A stretch of 64,000 nucleotides of DNA from Algoriphagus sp. (GTDB taxonomy: Bacteria; Bacteroidota; Bacteroidia; Cytophagales; Cyclobacteriaceae). Shown here piece by piece: positions 55,262 to 62,355 of this stretch. The notes below the pieces were generated by a model. That model did no database searches. It was not told the origin of the DNA and saw only the letters and a list, made by a program, of their open reading frames with translations. Location of the stretch: positions 186,001-250,000 of the forward strand of contig JAQSDM010000004.1 in NCBI GenBank assembly GCA_029945945.1, read 5' to 3'. How positions within the stretch are numbered: the stretch's first letter is position 1; each line of letters opens with the position of its first letter. Both the position numbers and the translations under genes were made by a program.

Positions 55262-55930
55262 ATGGTTATAATTATTATTGAACTACTAATCTCAGGAATA
55301 TTGCTTTGGTTTTATGACAAGAGTAATTTATTAATATTGGGATTACAGCCGACAAAAGAGAAAATTGTCGACTTCATATTCGGTTTTTTTTCATCGGCTA
55401 TACTTTGTGCACTTGGTTTATACTTAATTATAATTGTTATAGAACCAACCCTTACATTCAATCCTGATTTTACGTTTATTACATTTTTGAATAGCTCTTT
55501 TTGGATGCTAAAATCTGTTTTAGGAGAAGAGTTACTTTTTAGAGGGGCTTTACTTTACATTGGCATCAAAAAATTAGGACTCAAAAATGCCTGCATATTA
55601 TCCTCTATAATTTTTGGAATATATCATTGGTTCTCATATGGCATTTTCGGAGACTTTTCTCAAATGATTTACATATTTTTTTTAACAGGGATATCAGGAC
55701 TTCTATTTGCATTTTCATTTGCTCTGACAAAATCAATCTATCTGCCTGTCGGACTTCACTTGGGTTGGAATTTGATTAGTGTTGTCATTTTTTCCGGGGG
55801 ACCGCTAGGAAAGCAAATGTTAATATTTGATGGTGGAGATCAGTTAGATGGATTTTGGACAGCCATTTTCTATATTTATCAAATCACTATTTTGCCATTT
55901 GCTACTTATATATTTTTAAATAGGAAATAA
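55262..55930 (+). CDS. CPBP family intramembrane metalloprotease-like protein
   Basis: 222 residues of the CPBP/CAAX-protease (Abi) family. The metal motifs are GEELLFRGALLYIG (EExxxR), FGIYHWFSYG (the FxxxH block) and LPVGLHLGWNLISVV (HxxxN). Some relatives protect against bacteriocins or phage; others process lipopeptides. It sits in the same AT-rich patch as the DUF7010-like gene. The ATG at 55264 region gives MVIIIIELL; an ATG at 55257 is followed by an in-frame TAA. Confidence 0.82.
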   Translation: MVIIIIELLISGILLWFYDKSNLLILGLQPTKEKIVDFIFGFFSSAILCALGLYLIIIVIEPTLTFNPDFTFITFLNSSFWMLKSVLGEELLFRGALLYIGIKKLGLKNACILSSIIFGIYHWFSYGIFGDFSQMIYIFFLTGISGLLFAFSFALTKSIYLPVGLHLGWNLISVVIFSGGPLGKQMLIFDGGDQLDGFWTAIFYIYQITILPFATYIFLNRK

Positions 55931-56010
55931 CCAGTAACGAAAAACAACAACCAGCTTGGCAAAATGTGGGATGACGGAATCCCCGTCTAGGTGTAGAAAA
56001 ATGTTTGACT

Positions 56011-56046
56011 GGGTGTAATTTGTAATTACACCCTTTATTTTTTTGG
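56011..56046 (+). terminator. terminator downstream of the CPBP gene
   Basis: Perfect 10-bp stem GGGTGTAATT / AATTACACCC, loop TGT, then TTTATTTTTTT. Confidence 0.85.
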
Positions 56047-56078
56047 GATTTTAAATCTCATCCTAGCAAGTTCAACTC
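56044..56078 (+). repeat. terminator-linked dispersed motif, copy 1
   Basis: GGGATTTTAAATCTCATCCT followed by AGCAAGTTCAACTC. It nearly matches GGGATTTTAACTCTCATCCT then TTCAAGTTCGACCC at 56970. Both sit directly behind a terminator T-run. Confidence 0.55.
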
Positions 56079-56080
56079 TT

Positions 56081-56120
56081 CCGAAATCACTTCGTTCATC
56101 GGGACTTACGCTTCAGGGTT
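56081..56120. repeat. left inverted-repeat arm around the small lipoprotein gene
   Basis: CCGAAATCACTTCGTTCATC continuing to GGGACTT. Its reverse complement matches 56720-56759 (27 bases identical in the core). The arms bracket the lipoprotein gene about 600 bases apart. Confidence 0.75.
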
Positions 56121-56384
56121 GCTCTCCCAATCCCGTATTTCTTTTTTACCCTGGTTCTCCCGGGGGCTACGCCACAGCGCACAAGTATTGAGAAGTTCGA
56201 CGGCTTCACCGTCTGAAATCCCCTTCTTGGAAGCAAGTTGGGTTTTGATAAAGAAAACCTATATCCATCATTAGATAAACTTCCACTTATTTTTCAATGA
56301 TGACATCTGTTTTGCCAACCAGGGGAATGCTTGAACGTATTTACTGCAAACCTGTGCCCCTAGGGGTCATAATAAACCGTCACT

Positions 56385-56717
56385 ATGAAAGTATTCCGTC
56401 TTCCATTCTTCCTTCTTTGCATGCTGATTCTTAGTACTTCCTGTGAAAATCTGGAGGGGAAGCTTCAAGAAAAAGTAAACCTGATCAATGAAAAAGCAGA
56501 ATCGTTGGATTCTCTTATGAATACGGAATTGGAAAAAGTTAATTCATTGGATTCATTGATCAATCGGGAGTTGGATAAAGTGGATTCACTGGACTTGATG
56601 ATTAACCGGGAATTAGAAAAAGTAAACTCCTTAGATTCTTTACTCAATTCTACTTCTTCAAAGGTAGATTCGATCGTACAGGGTAAAGTGGATCGTATCA
56701 ATCGAATTACTAATTAG
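56385..56717 (+). CDS. small coiled-coil lipoprotein with 14-residue repeats
   Basis: 110 residues. Lipoprotein signal LCMLILSTSC (C20), then four repeats of about 14 residues with consensus SLDSLINRELEKVN, spanning about residues 38-98, and a tail VQGKVDRINRITN. The repeats use different codons for the same residues, so selection acts on the protein. Predicted as a membrane-tethered helical coiled coil, reminiscent of Lpp, but no family is recognised. The gene is bracketed by inverted repeats. Function unknown. Confidence 0.78.
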   Translation: MKVFRLPFFLLCMLILSTSCENLEGKLQEKVNLINEKAESLDSLMNTELEKVNSLDSLINRELDKVDSLDLMINRELEKVNSLDSLLNSTSSKVDSIVQGKVDRINRITN

Positions 56718-56719
56718 CA

Positions 56720-56759
56720 GACCCTGACGCGCAAGTCCCGATGAACGAAGTGATTTCGG
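56720..56759. repeat. right inverted-repeat arm
   Basis: Contains AAGTCCCGATGAACGAAG and TGATTTCGG. Exact inverted match over the 27-base core to the left arm at 56081-56120. It begins just after the lipoprotein stop. Confidence 0.75.
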
Positions 56760-56937
56760 GAGGGTCAAACTCATTTTCTCATCCAAAACCCCTGAAATAT
56801 ACCCGATACAGGGTATTTCCGGGGGGTGTGGAAGAGGGTATCTTTGAGGAAAGAGAGGGATTGAGTTATACTTTTCACCGATTAGATTCTTTTAGAAGTA
56901 GTTCCTTTTTGATTATGGTTTATACTACTGGATAATA

Positions 56938-56962
56938 GGTGCGGCTAATGCCGCACCTTTTT
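56938..56962 (+). terminator. terminator downstream of the right repeat arm
   Basis: Perfect 8-bp stem GGTGCGGC / GCCGCACC with loop TAAT and five Ts. The transcript it ends would start before or within 56760; a 64-codon frame ends 3 bases before the stem, but I do not consider it secure. Confidence 0.8.
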
Positions 56963-56969
56963 CTTTTTC

Positions 56970-57004
56970 AGGGATTTTAACTCTCATCCTTTCAAGTTCG
57001 ACCC
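56970..57004 (+). repeat. terminator-linked dispersed motif, copy 2
   Basis: GGGATTTTAACTCTCATCCT and CAAGTTCGACC. Second copy of the motif at 56044, again behind a T-run. Confidence 0.55.
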
Positions 57005-57023
57005 CACCCAACAACATCTATAA

Positions 57024-57338
57024 AAGAGTACCTCACTGGCCTTTTTACCTACCTCACTACCCTTTTTTGGTACCTCACTTGGTAAAAAGGATACCTCACT
57101 GGCCTTTTTACCTATCTCACTACTCTTTTTGAGTACCTCGCTGGGTAAAAAGGATAACTCACTGGGTTATTTTGCCAGGCAGTTACCCTTTTTTAGTACC
57201 TCACTACCTTCGGAAGGTAGTCAGTTGGGTAATTTGAGTACCGAGTTGCCCTTTTCAGGGAGTCAGTTGGATCATTTACCCAGTGAGTTGGGTTCGGAAG
57301 CTACCCGGTTGGGGTTATCAGCTTTCCGCAGGCATTAA
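57024..57338. repeat. array of fifteen 21-bp repeats with an inversion at the centre
   Basis: Fifteen consecutive 21-base units. On the plus strand the frame is open throughout (stop TAA at 57021 and again at 57336-57338). It reads as heptads such as STSLGKK, LPTSLPF, KDTSLAF, FSTSLPS, GSQLGN and LPSELGS, with L nearly fixed. No ATG or GTG opens the frame; only TTG 57129. On the minus strand the left units read as SEVGKKA and LPSEV heptads. Left units match the reverse complement of right units, pivoting near the palindrome CTACCTTCGGAAGGTAG at about 57205. The content may be a protein-coding repeat or an RNA/DNA structure; undecided. Confidence 0.85.
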
Positions 57339-57406
57339 AAAAAGGCCGACTCTTGCGAATCGGCTCAATGGGGATGATAAAAGCAACTTTTACATACTTC
57401 ATGAGC

Positions 57407-57871
57407 CTATTCTTTCGGCTTTTTGCCCTGCCCTTCAAACCTTTTCGACAGGTCTTCATAGACACCTTTGGCATCCGGGGCATTGAGACGAGCGGCATAC
57501 TTCACTGAGTTGTAATAACTCAACGCACCGTCGTGCACTTCTGAACCGGCCAGCAAAATGGTGTCGTTCAGATTGAGATACAGCAAATTGGCTGCTCTCT
57601 CCAGGGGCGTGAGACCTTTGACAGCACTCCAATCCTTATTCATCTCAACGACGGGAAGGTTTGGCGGCATAAACTGCGGCTCACTCACCAGATATTCAAT
57701 CACCTTTCCTACGAAAGGCTCACTTTTGTCCCCCATTTTGTTGTACTTCTTCCGGTCCTCGGAGATGAGGGCTTTTAAAAAGGACTCTTAAATTGTCCTG
57801 GCAGCATTGATATGATCCAGTGCTGCTTTCAGATCCGCTGGTGGGACCTCAATTGAAATACAATTTTCCAT
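57407..57871 (-). pseudogene. conserved hypothetical gene interrupted by one in-frame TAA
   Basis: From ATG 57871 the frame reads MENCISIEVPPADLKAALDH ... ARTI, then TAA (57788-57790). It continues in the same frame as ESFLKALISEDRKKYNKMGD and on to KRFEGQGKKPKE at 57407, 154 sense codons in total. I recall a Bacteroidota family with this unbroken pattern (MENxISIxV, MGDKxxxFV, LAGSEVxxxALxFYNSVK, AKxxYEDLxKRF), function unknown. The interruption falls in a conserved position. Restart at ATG 57736 could give a 109-residue fragment. Sequencing error, recent pseudogenisation or stop readthrough are the options. Confidence 0.7.
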
Positions 57872-57990
57872 CGCCGTAATTAAAAAGGGTTAAACAGTTA
57901 GAAAAATTAATACACTAGAATAAAAATTAGTTAACAAAACACCAAATAGTTATGTGAAAATAATTAGCTGGTTGCCAGGGGATTGATTGG

Positions 57991-58113
57991 ACGTCATTGC
58001 GAGCTGCGGTAGCGGAGAAGCAATCTCCTTCAGGGTATTACCGACCGAAGCGATCTGGTAAATTCAGGCAGTAATTTTATCAAAGAGACTGCTTCGTTCC
58101 TCGCAGTGATGTC
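57991..58113. repeat. dispersed CGTCATTGCGAG-type repeat, copy 2 (complete inverted form)
   Basis: Starts ACGTCATTGCGAG, with GCGGTAGCGGAGAAGCAATC, and ends with AGACTGCTTCGTTCC TCGCAGTGATGTC, an imperfect reverse complement of its start. About 120 bases with terminal inverted repeats and no coding capacity, like a small non-autonomous element. Related to copy 1 at 52691. Confidence 0.75.
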
Positions 58114-58205
58114 AACTCTATCGCCTCGGAATTGTCACCACTCTGTCAATCCGATACCTATAAGATTTGAATTATTAAAAAATTGCTATCGGAAGGTTAA
58201 GAATC

Positions 58206-58226
58206 AGCCCATTACGGGCTATTTTT
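58206..58226 (+). terminator. short hairpin with T-run, gene not obvious
   Basis: AGCCC / GGGCT with loop ATTAC and a following ATTTTTT. No plus-strand gene ends nearby, so it may be chance or the end of a small RNA. Confidence 0.35.
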
Positions 58227-58316
58227 TAATGAAATGGTAATGGGGATTTTGATTGCTATCCTGGTGGGAAAGGTAATTTCGGGTTCATTTTTATCTACAC
58301 CAAATCCTAAAATCCC

Positions 58317-59843
58317 ATGAGAAAAATTTATTTACTCGGAGCATCGCTGCTTCTTTTGGCGGGTTGTAACGAAAGAATTTCAAATCCGGGCCCTGTAAGA
58401 ACTTCTTTTTCTGAAATCTCAAGTCTGAAAATCGGAAACACAGGCGCTGCTGAAATCACCGCTTTTGATCCTTTGACGAACCAACTCTTTTTGGTAAATA
58501 ATGATGCTGTCACAGAAACCTCAAAAGTAGATGTGATTGACTTCTCTGATCCGCAGAATCTGGTTCAGCTAACCCCAATTGATATCATGCCCTATGGAGG
58601 CGGAGTTAATTCAGTTGCTGCAAAGAATGGTAAGCTTGCCATCGCTGTGGAAGGATTTGAAAAAACTGATAACGGAGTAATCCTGATCTACAACACTGCA
58701 AACCTCGGTTCTCCTGAGGTCGTGGTCCCTGTGGGAGCTCTTCCGGACATGGTGATTTTCAGCCCGGATGGAAGATACATTGTCAGTGCAAATGAAGGCG
58801 AGCCAAACGATGATTACTCGATTGACCCGGAGGGAACTGTCTCGTTGATTGATGTTACCAACGGATATCAGGTTACCACTCTTGGATTTGGTGCTTTCTC
58901 AGGTCAATATCCTGAATTGAAAACCAAGGGATTTAGAATCTTTGGTCCGAATGCCTCCTTTGCCCAAGATATCGAACCTGAATATGTGACGATCGATGCC
59001 ACATCTTCTTTTGCCTGGGTGACACTTCAGGAAAACAACGGAATTGCCAGAGTTGATCTCAAAAGAAAAGAAATTATTGAAATCCTTCCGATGGGATTGA
59101 AAGACCACTCCCTTGCAGGAAATGAAATCGATGTAAGTGATAAAGACGGGATCAAAGGAAATCTTAAAAACTGGCCGCTTTTGGCGTATTACCTTCCTGA
59201 TGCCATTGAATCCTTTGAACTTGGAGCCAATACGTTCCTTATCACCGCAAACGAAGGTGATACCCGTGATTACGATGCTTACGGAGAAGAAGAGCGAGTG
59301 AAAGATCTGGAGTTGGATCCGATTGCATTCCCAAATGCTGCGGATCTTCAGAAAGAAGCAAACATGGGCAGATATACTGCGACCACATCGGCTGGTGATA
59401 CCGACGGAGACGGCGACTTTGATGTGCTTTATGGAATTGGCGGCAGATCATTCACCATCTGGAACGGAAGAACCGGTGAATTGGTAAAAGACTACAAGAA
59501 TTTGGAATTAGACCTGTTGGCGGCAAAAGCCTCTTTATATGATGACGGCAGAAGTGACAACAAAGGGGTAGAGCCTGAGACTGTTGAAATTGGCCAAATC
59601 CGTGGCAAAAATATTGTCTTCGTAGGTTTGGAACGCTCCGACGCAATCATGGTTTATGAACTTAATGGAGCGGGCGGATTGCAATTCCTTCAGCTTCTGG
59701 ATGGCATAGAATCAATAGGTGGTTCAGGACATGATGCACCTGAAGGGTTACTTTTCATTCCCGATTATGAAAGTCCAACTGGCCGTCCACTTTTGATTGT
59801 AAGTTCTGAAGGTGATGGCAGAGTCACTGTATATATGAATTGA
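58317..59843 (+). CDS. choice-of-anchor I domain lipoprotein
   Basis: 508-residue surface or periplasmic lipoprotein (LLLLAGC, C17) with a seven-bladed propeller-like fold. The blocks NGKLAIAVEGFEKTDNG, PDMVIFSPDGRYIVSANEGE, WVTLQENNGIARVDLK and FLITANEGDTRDYDAYGE are typical of the choice-of-anchor I family. Asp-rich DTDGDGDFD at about residues 361-369 looks like a calcium site. Function unknown. It ends in a terminator. Confidence 0.85.
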   Translation: MRKIYLLGASLLLLAGCNERISNPGPVRTSFSEISSLKIGNTGAAEITAFDPLTNQLFLVNNDAVTETSKVDVIDFSDPQNLVQLTPIDIMPYGGGVNSVAAKNGKLAIAVEGFEKTDNGVILIYNTANLGSPEVVVPVGALPDMVIFSPDGRYIVSANEGEPNDDYSIDPEGTVSLIDVTNGYQVTTLGFGAFSGQYPELKTKGFRIFGPNASFAQDIEPEYVTIDATSSFAWVTLQENNGIARVDLKRKEIIEILPMGLKDHSLAGNEIDVSDKDGIKGNLKNWPLLAYYLPDAIESFELGANTFLITANEGDTRDYDAYGEEERVKDLELDPIAFPNAADLQKEANMGRYTATTSAGDTDGDGDFDVLYGIGGRSFTIWNGRTGELVKDYKNLELDLLAAKASLYDDGRSDNKGVEPETVEIGQIRGKNIVFVGLERSDAIMVYELNGAGGLQFLQLLDGIESIGGSGHDAPEGLLFIPDYESPTGRPLLIVSSEGDGRVTVYMN

Positions 59844-59862
59844 TACCTCATTTCCATAATTG

Positions 59863-59889
59863 AAAAGCCGGCCTGGAGTCGGCTTTTTT
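59863..59889 (+). terminator. terminator after the choice-of-anchor I gene
   Basis: Stem AAAAGCCG / CGGCTTTT with a nine-base loop and T-run of six. Confidence 0.75.
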
Positions 59890-59900
59890 GATTTTTGGTT

Positions 59901-60117
59901 ACACAGAGTTGCACGGAGGTTTCACAGAGTCGCACGGAGTATTTCTTTTGCGGTAGGAAAGTTTCAGCCTATTTAACCATGTATAAAACATGGATTCACT
60001 CAATATTTTTCTCTGTGTATCTCGGTGCCTCCTCTGTGAATCTCGGCGAAACTTCTTTTTTGAATCACATTTTTTACTCCGCGATACTCCGTGCCTCCTC
60101 CGTGTATCTCCGTGCAA
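59901..60117. repeat. CACGGAG/CACAGAG repeat patch
   Basis: Left part: ACACAGAGTTGCACGGAGG then TTCACAGAGTCGCACGGAGT. Right part, at about 60011-60117, holds the same unit in reverse complement (CTCTGTGTATCTCGGTGCC and CTCCGTGTATCTCCGTGCA). Units are about 10-13 bases. Such degenerate patches are seen in many genomes. A 179-codon frame across it is not credible as a gene. Confidence 0.65.
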
Positions 60118-60132
60118 TATTTTTTCAAATTC

Positions 60133-61272
60133 CTAAACAGAGACTTTTTCTCCATGAATCGACCTTACGATCCCTTCAAAAATCTTCACCCCGGTTTCAA
60201 TTAATTCATCCGGGAAATCATACGTCGCTTCATGCAGCTGAGGGCAATTTTTCCCCGCACCCAATCCAAACAGAAACGCAGGACAAACCTGAGAAAACAC
60301 CCCAAAATCCTCAGACCAGCGAAAGGGCTCCGGCTTCAATACCGAGTTCAGCCCGAGTCGATTCACAACTGTTTCTGCCGTTTTATACAAGTCAGGGTTA
60401 TTTTTGGAAACAGCAAAACTCTGCTCAAAACTGAATTCGACTTTTAATCCATGTTCTTTGGCTTGGTCCGTTGCTGCTTGCTTAGCCAGATCAACCAACT
60501 GCTCCAGTTCTTGTTGATTAAATGCCCGCAGGGTTGCACTCAGGCTTCCTTCTCCCGCACTTGTTCCGAAAGCTTTGCTTCCCAATTCCGCATGGACTAT
60601 TGTCACCAGGCTAAAGCCTTCGAGTTTATCGGGCAAAGCAGGAAGAGTTTGGATCAGCTTGGCAAGAGCCTGAGCAGGATTGATTCCATCTTCAGGATGT
60701 GCGGCATGAGAAGTTTTTCCGCTAAGGGAAATCGTCATTCCCGTACTGCCGGCTGCAAATGGGCCGGATCTCAGCACCACTTGATGGAGGGGAAAGCCGG
60801 GGAGATTATGCAGGGCAAAAGCCTGGTCAGGACGGATCTGCCCAAATCGGGGATCTTCCAAAACAGCCTTGGCCCCCTGACCGGTTTCCTCAGCAGGCTG
60901 GAAAAGCAGGACGACCTCTCCATTTTCGGGTCTTTGCTCCGCGAGCCGTTCACCTAATCCGCAAAGAATGGCCATGTGTCCATCGTGTCCGCAGAGATGG
61001 CCTTTTCCCGGGTTCAGACTTAGGTGTTCTTTTTCTCCCAGTTCTGTAATTGGAAGAGCATCCAGTTCACAGCGGTAAAGCGTTCGGATGCCGGGATTTT
61101 CTCCTTTGAAAACAAAGGCTAATCCATGACCACCCAGATTCATGATGGTTTGATCTGGTTTCAACAGATCAAAAAAATTCAGAATCCTTTTCGCAGTGGA
61201 GGTTTCTTCTCCAGCGATTTCTGGATTTTGGTGAAGCGCTCTTCTGAGTTGGATGAGGGGATCGACTGGCAT
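60133..61272 (-). CDS. M20 family amidohydrolase/peptidase
   Basis: 379 residues of the M20D group (hippurate hydrolase, N-acyl-aminoacid amidohydrolase). Visible: RRALHQNPEIAGEE, TLYRCELDALPI, GHLCGHDGHM with C94 and H96, LLFQPAEETGQGA, ALHNLPGFP and SGKTSHAAHPEDG. The metal ligands are complete. Usual sequence at the second block is RADMDALP; CELDALP is a variation. Probably cytoplasmic. It converges with the propeller lipoprotein across the repeat patch. Confidence 0.9.
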   Translation of the reverse strand: MPVDPLIQLRRALHQNPEIAGEETSTAKRILNFFDLLKPDQTIMNLGGHGLAFVFKGENPGIRTLYRCELDALPITELGEKEHLSLNPGKGHLCGHDGHMAILCGLGERLAEQRPENGEVVLLFQPAEETGQGAKAVLEDPRFGQIRPDQAFALHNLPGFPLHQVVLRSGPFAAGSTGMTISLSGKTSHAAHPEDGINPAQALAKLIQTLPALPDKLEGFSLVTIVHAELGSKAFGTSAGEGSLSATLRAFNQQELEQLVDLAKQAATDQAKEHGLKVEFSFEQSFAVSKNNPDLYKTAETVVNRLGLNSVLKPEPFRWSEDFGVFSQVCPAFLFGLGAGKNCPQLHEATYDFPDELIETGVKIFEGIVRSIHGEKVSV

Positions 61273-61413
61273 TTTTGAAAATATTTTTTGGAAGGTAAGT
61301 TACTCGCGATCAACAGGAATCATTTTTGTTAGAATAAATCAGGTTTTGAATCAGAACTTTTCCTGATTCTTGACTATTTTAACCCTACACTTCAACCCTA
61401 AAACCACACTTTT

Positions 61414-61590
61414 ATGACAGAACAACAGATCAACGCCATTCAGGAGGCAATTAACTCTTTGAAGTCAACACTCACAGGAAACATGTTTTCAGATATGGAG
61501 ACTCGGGATCAGATTCATAATTTGGAAATGCAACTGAAAGGTGTGAAACCAATGGATTCACACTTCGACTGCATCGGTTGCGGAAGTTAA
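61414..61590 (+). CDS. 58-residue cysteine-containing protein
   Basis: Frame from ATG 61414 to TAA 61588-61590. Begins MTEQQINAIQEAINSLKSTL, and ends HFDCIGCGS with a CxxC-like pair (C54, C57). Rich in Q, N and M; helical with no signal peptide. I recall similar short proteins in Cytophagales but no function. The carboxyl CIGC could bind a metal or disulfide partner. The pseudouridine synthase starts 12 bases later, so it is likely cotranscribed. Confidence 0.7.
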   Translation: MTEQQINAIQEAINSLKSTLTGNMFSDMETRDQIHNLEMQLKGVKPMDSHFDCIGCGS

Positions 61591-61602
61591 GCTTCACAGC
61601 AC

Positions 61603-62238
61603 GTGCCAAGTTATTTCATCACGTATAAGCCCTTTGGGGTTTTGACACAATTCTCAGGAGAGGGGCCCACTTTGGCCTCTCTTGCTGCTTTTCCGAAGGA
61701 CGTTTATCCGGTCGGGAGACTGGATAAAGACAGCGAAGGCATGCTGCTCATCACTGACGATAAAATGCTCAATCATCATATGCTGAATCCTCGCTTTGGC
61801 CACCAACGCACCTATCTGGCGCAGGTGGAGGGAATACCAACTGAGGAGGCTTTGGCGCAATTGAGGAAAGGAGTCACGATTACGATTGACGGAAAAGACT
61901 ATATGACCAAGCAGGCACTGGCCAAACTATTGCCGGAGGCGCCGGTTTTGCCGGAGAGAAATCCACCGATTCGTTACCGAGCTTCCATCCCGGATTCGTG
62001 GATTGAGCTTACGCTGATAGAAGGGAAAAATAGACAGGTTCGCAAAATGACCGCAGCGGTTGGGTTTCCCACGCTTCGTTTGGTACGTTGGTCGATGGAA
62101 AAAATCAACATCGCCGGATTTGAGTCGGGAGAGGTGAGGGAGATGGATCAAAAATCAGTTTATCACCAACTAGGGCTGACCGGCTTCGCAAAAACAGGAG
62201 TGACATCTACAGGAAGAAATAAGCCGGGCAGGTCTTAA
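61603..62238 (+). CDS. RluE/RsuA-type pseudouridine synthase
   Basis: 211 residues from GTG 61603 ([19 protein letters not shown]). Catalytic aspartate D41 in [17 protein letters not shown], plus the KTYLAQV-like [11 protein letters not shown] and [23 protein letters not shown]. There is no S4 domain, consistent with RluE (23S rRNA position 2457). The carboxyl-terminal ~20 residues are basic and divergent. It follows the small cysteine protein by 12 bases. Confidence 0.88.
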   Translation: MPSYFITYKPFGVLTQFSGEGPTLASLAAFPKDVYPVGRLDKDSEGMLLITDDKMLNHHMLNPRFGHQRTYLAQVEGIPTEEALAQLRKGVTITIDGKDYMTKQALAKLLPEAPVLPERNPPIRYRASIPDSWIELTLIEGKNRQVRKMTAAVGFPTLRLVRWSMEKINIAGFESGEVREMDQKSVYHQLGLTGFAKTGVTSTGRNKPGRS

Positions 62239-62291
62239 AAATTCCTAAAATCCCATTCGCCATGAGGCTTTGCCGCTTCAAAGATTTAAGA

Positions 62292-62322
62292 TTGTCCTTT
62301 GGGACAAATTCGAGTATTTTAG
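62292..62322 (+). promoter_or_regulatory. candidate promoter for the MoxR ATPase
   Basis: TTG at 62292-62294, a 20-base spacer and TATTTTAG at 62315-62322, one mismatch from TAnnTTTG. The ATG is 34 bases downstream. Confidence 0.45.
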
Positions 62323-62355
62323 TCCCCTCGTTCAGCATTAAACATTACAGATTCC

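Larger units (their letters stand above)
55931..56384. other. gene-free region with terminator and repeat arms
   Basis: Holds a terminator (56011-56046), a dispersed motif (56044-56078), the left inverted-repeat arm (56081-56120), a hairpin-capable GACGGCTTCACCGTC near 56200, and CCCCTAGGGG near 56360. No protein-like frame. Confidence 0.6.

Noticed and set aside
56741..56935. 64-codon plus-strand frame ending 3 bases before a terminator
   Set aside because: Its first codons are the inverted-repeat core and its sequence looks random; kept only as context for the terminator at 56938.
59895..60434. 179-codon plus-strand frame
   Set aside because: It crosses the CACGGAG repeat patch and the antisense strand of the M20 gene; composition is not protein-like.
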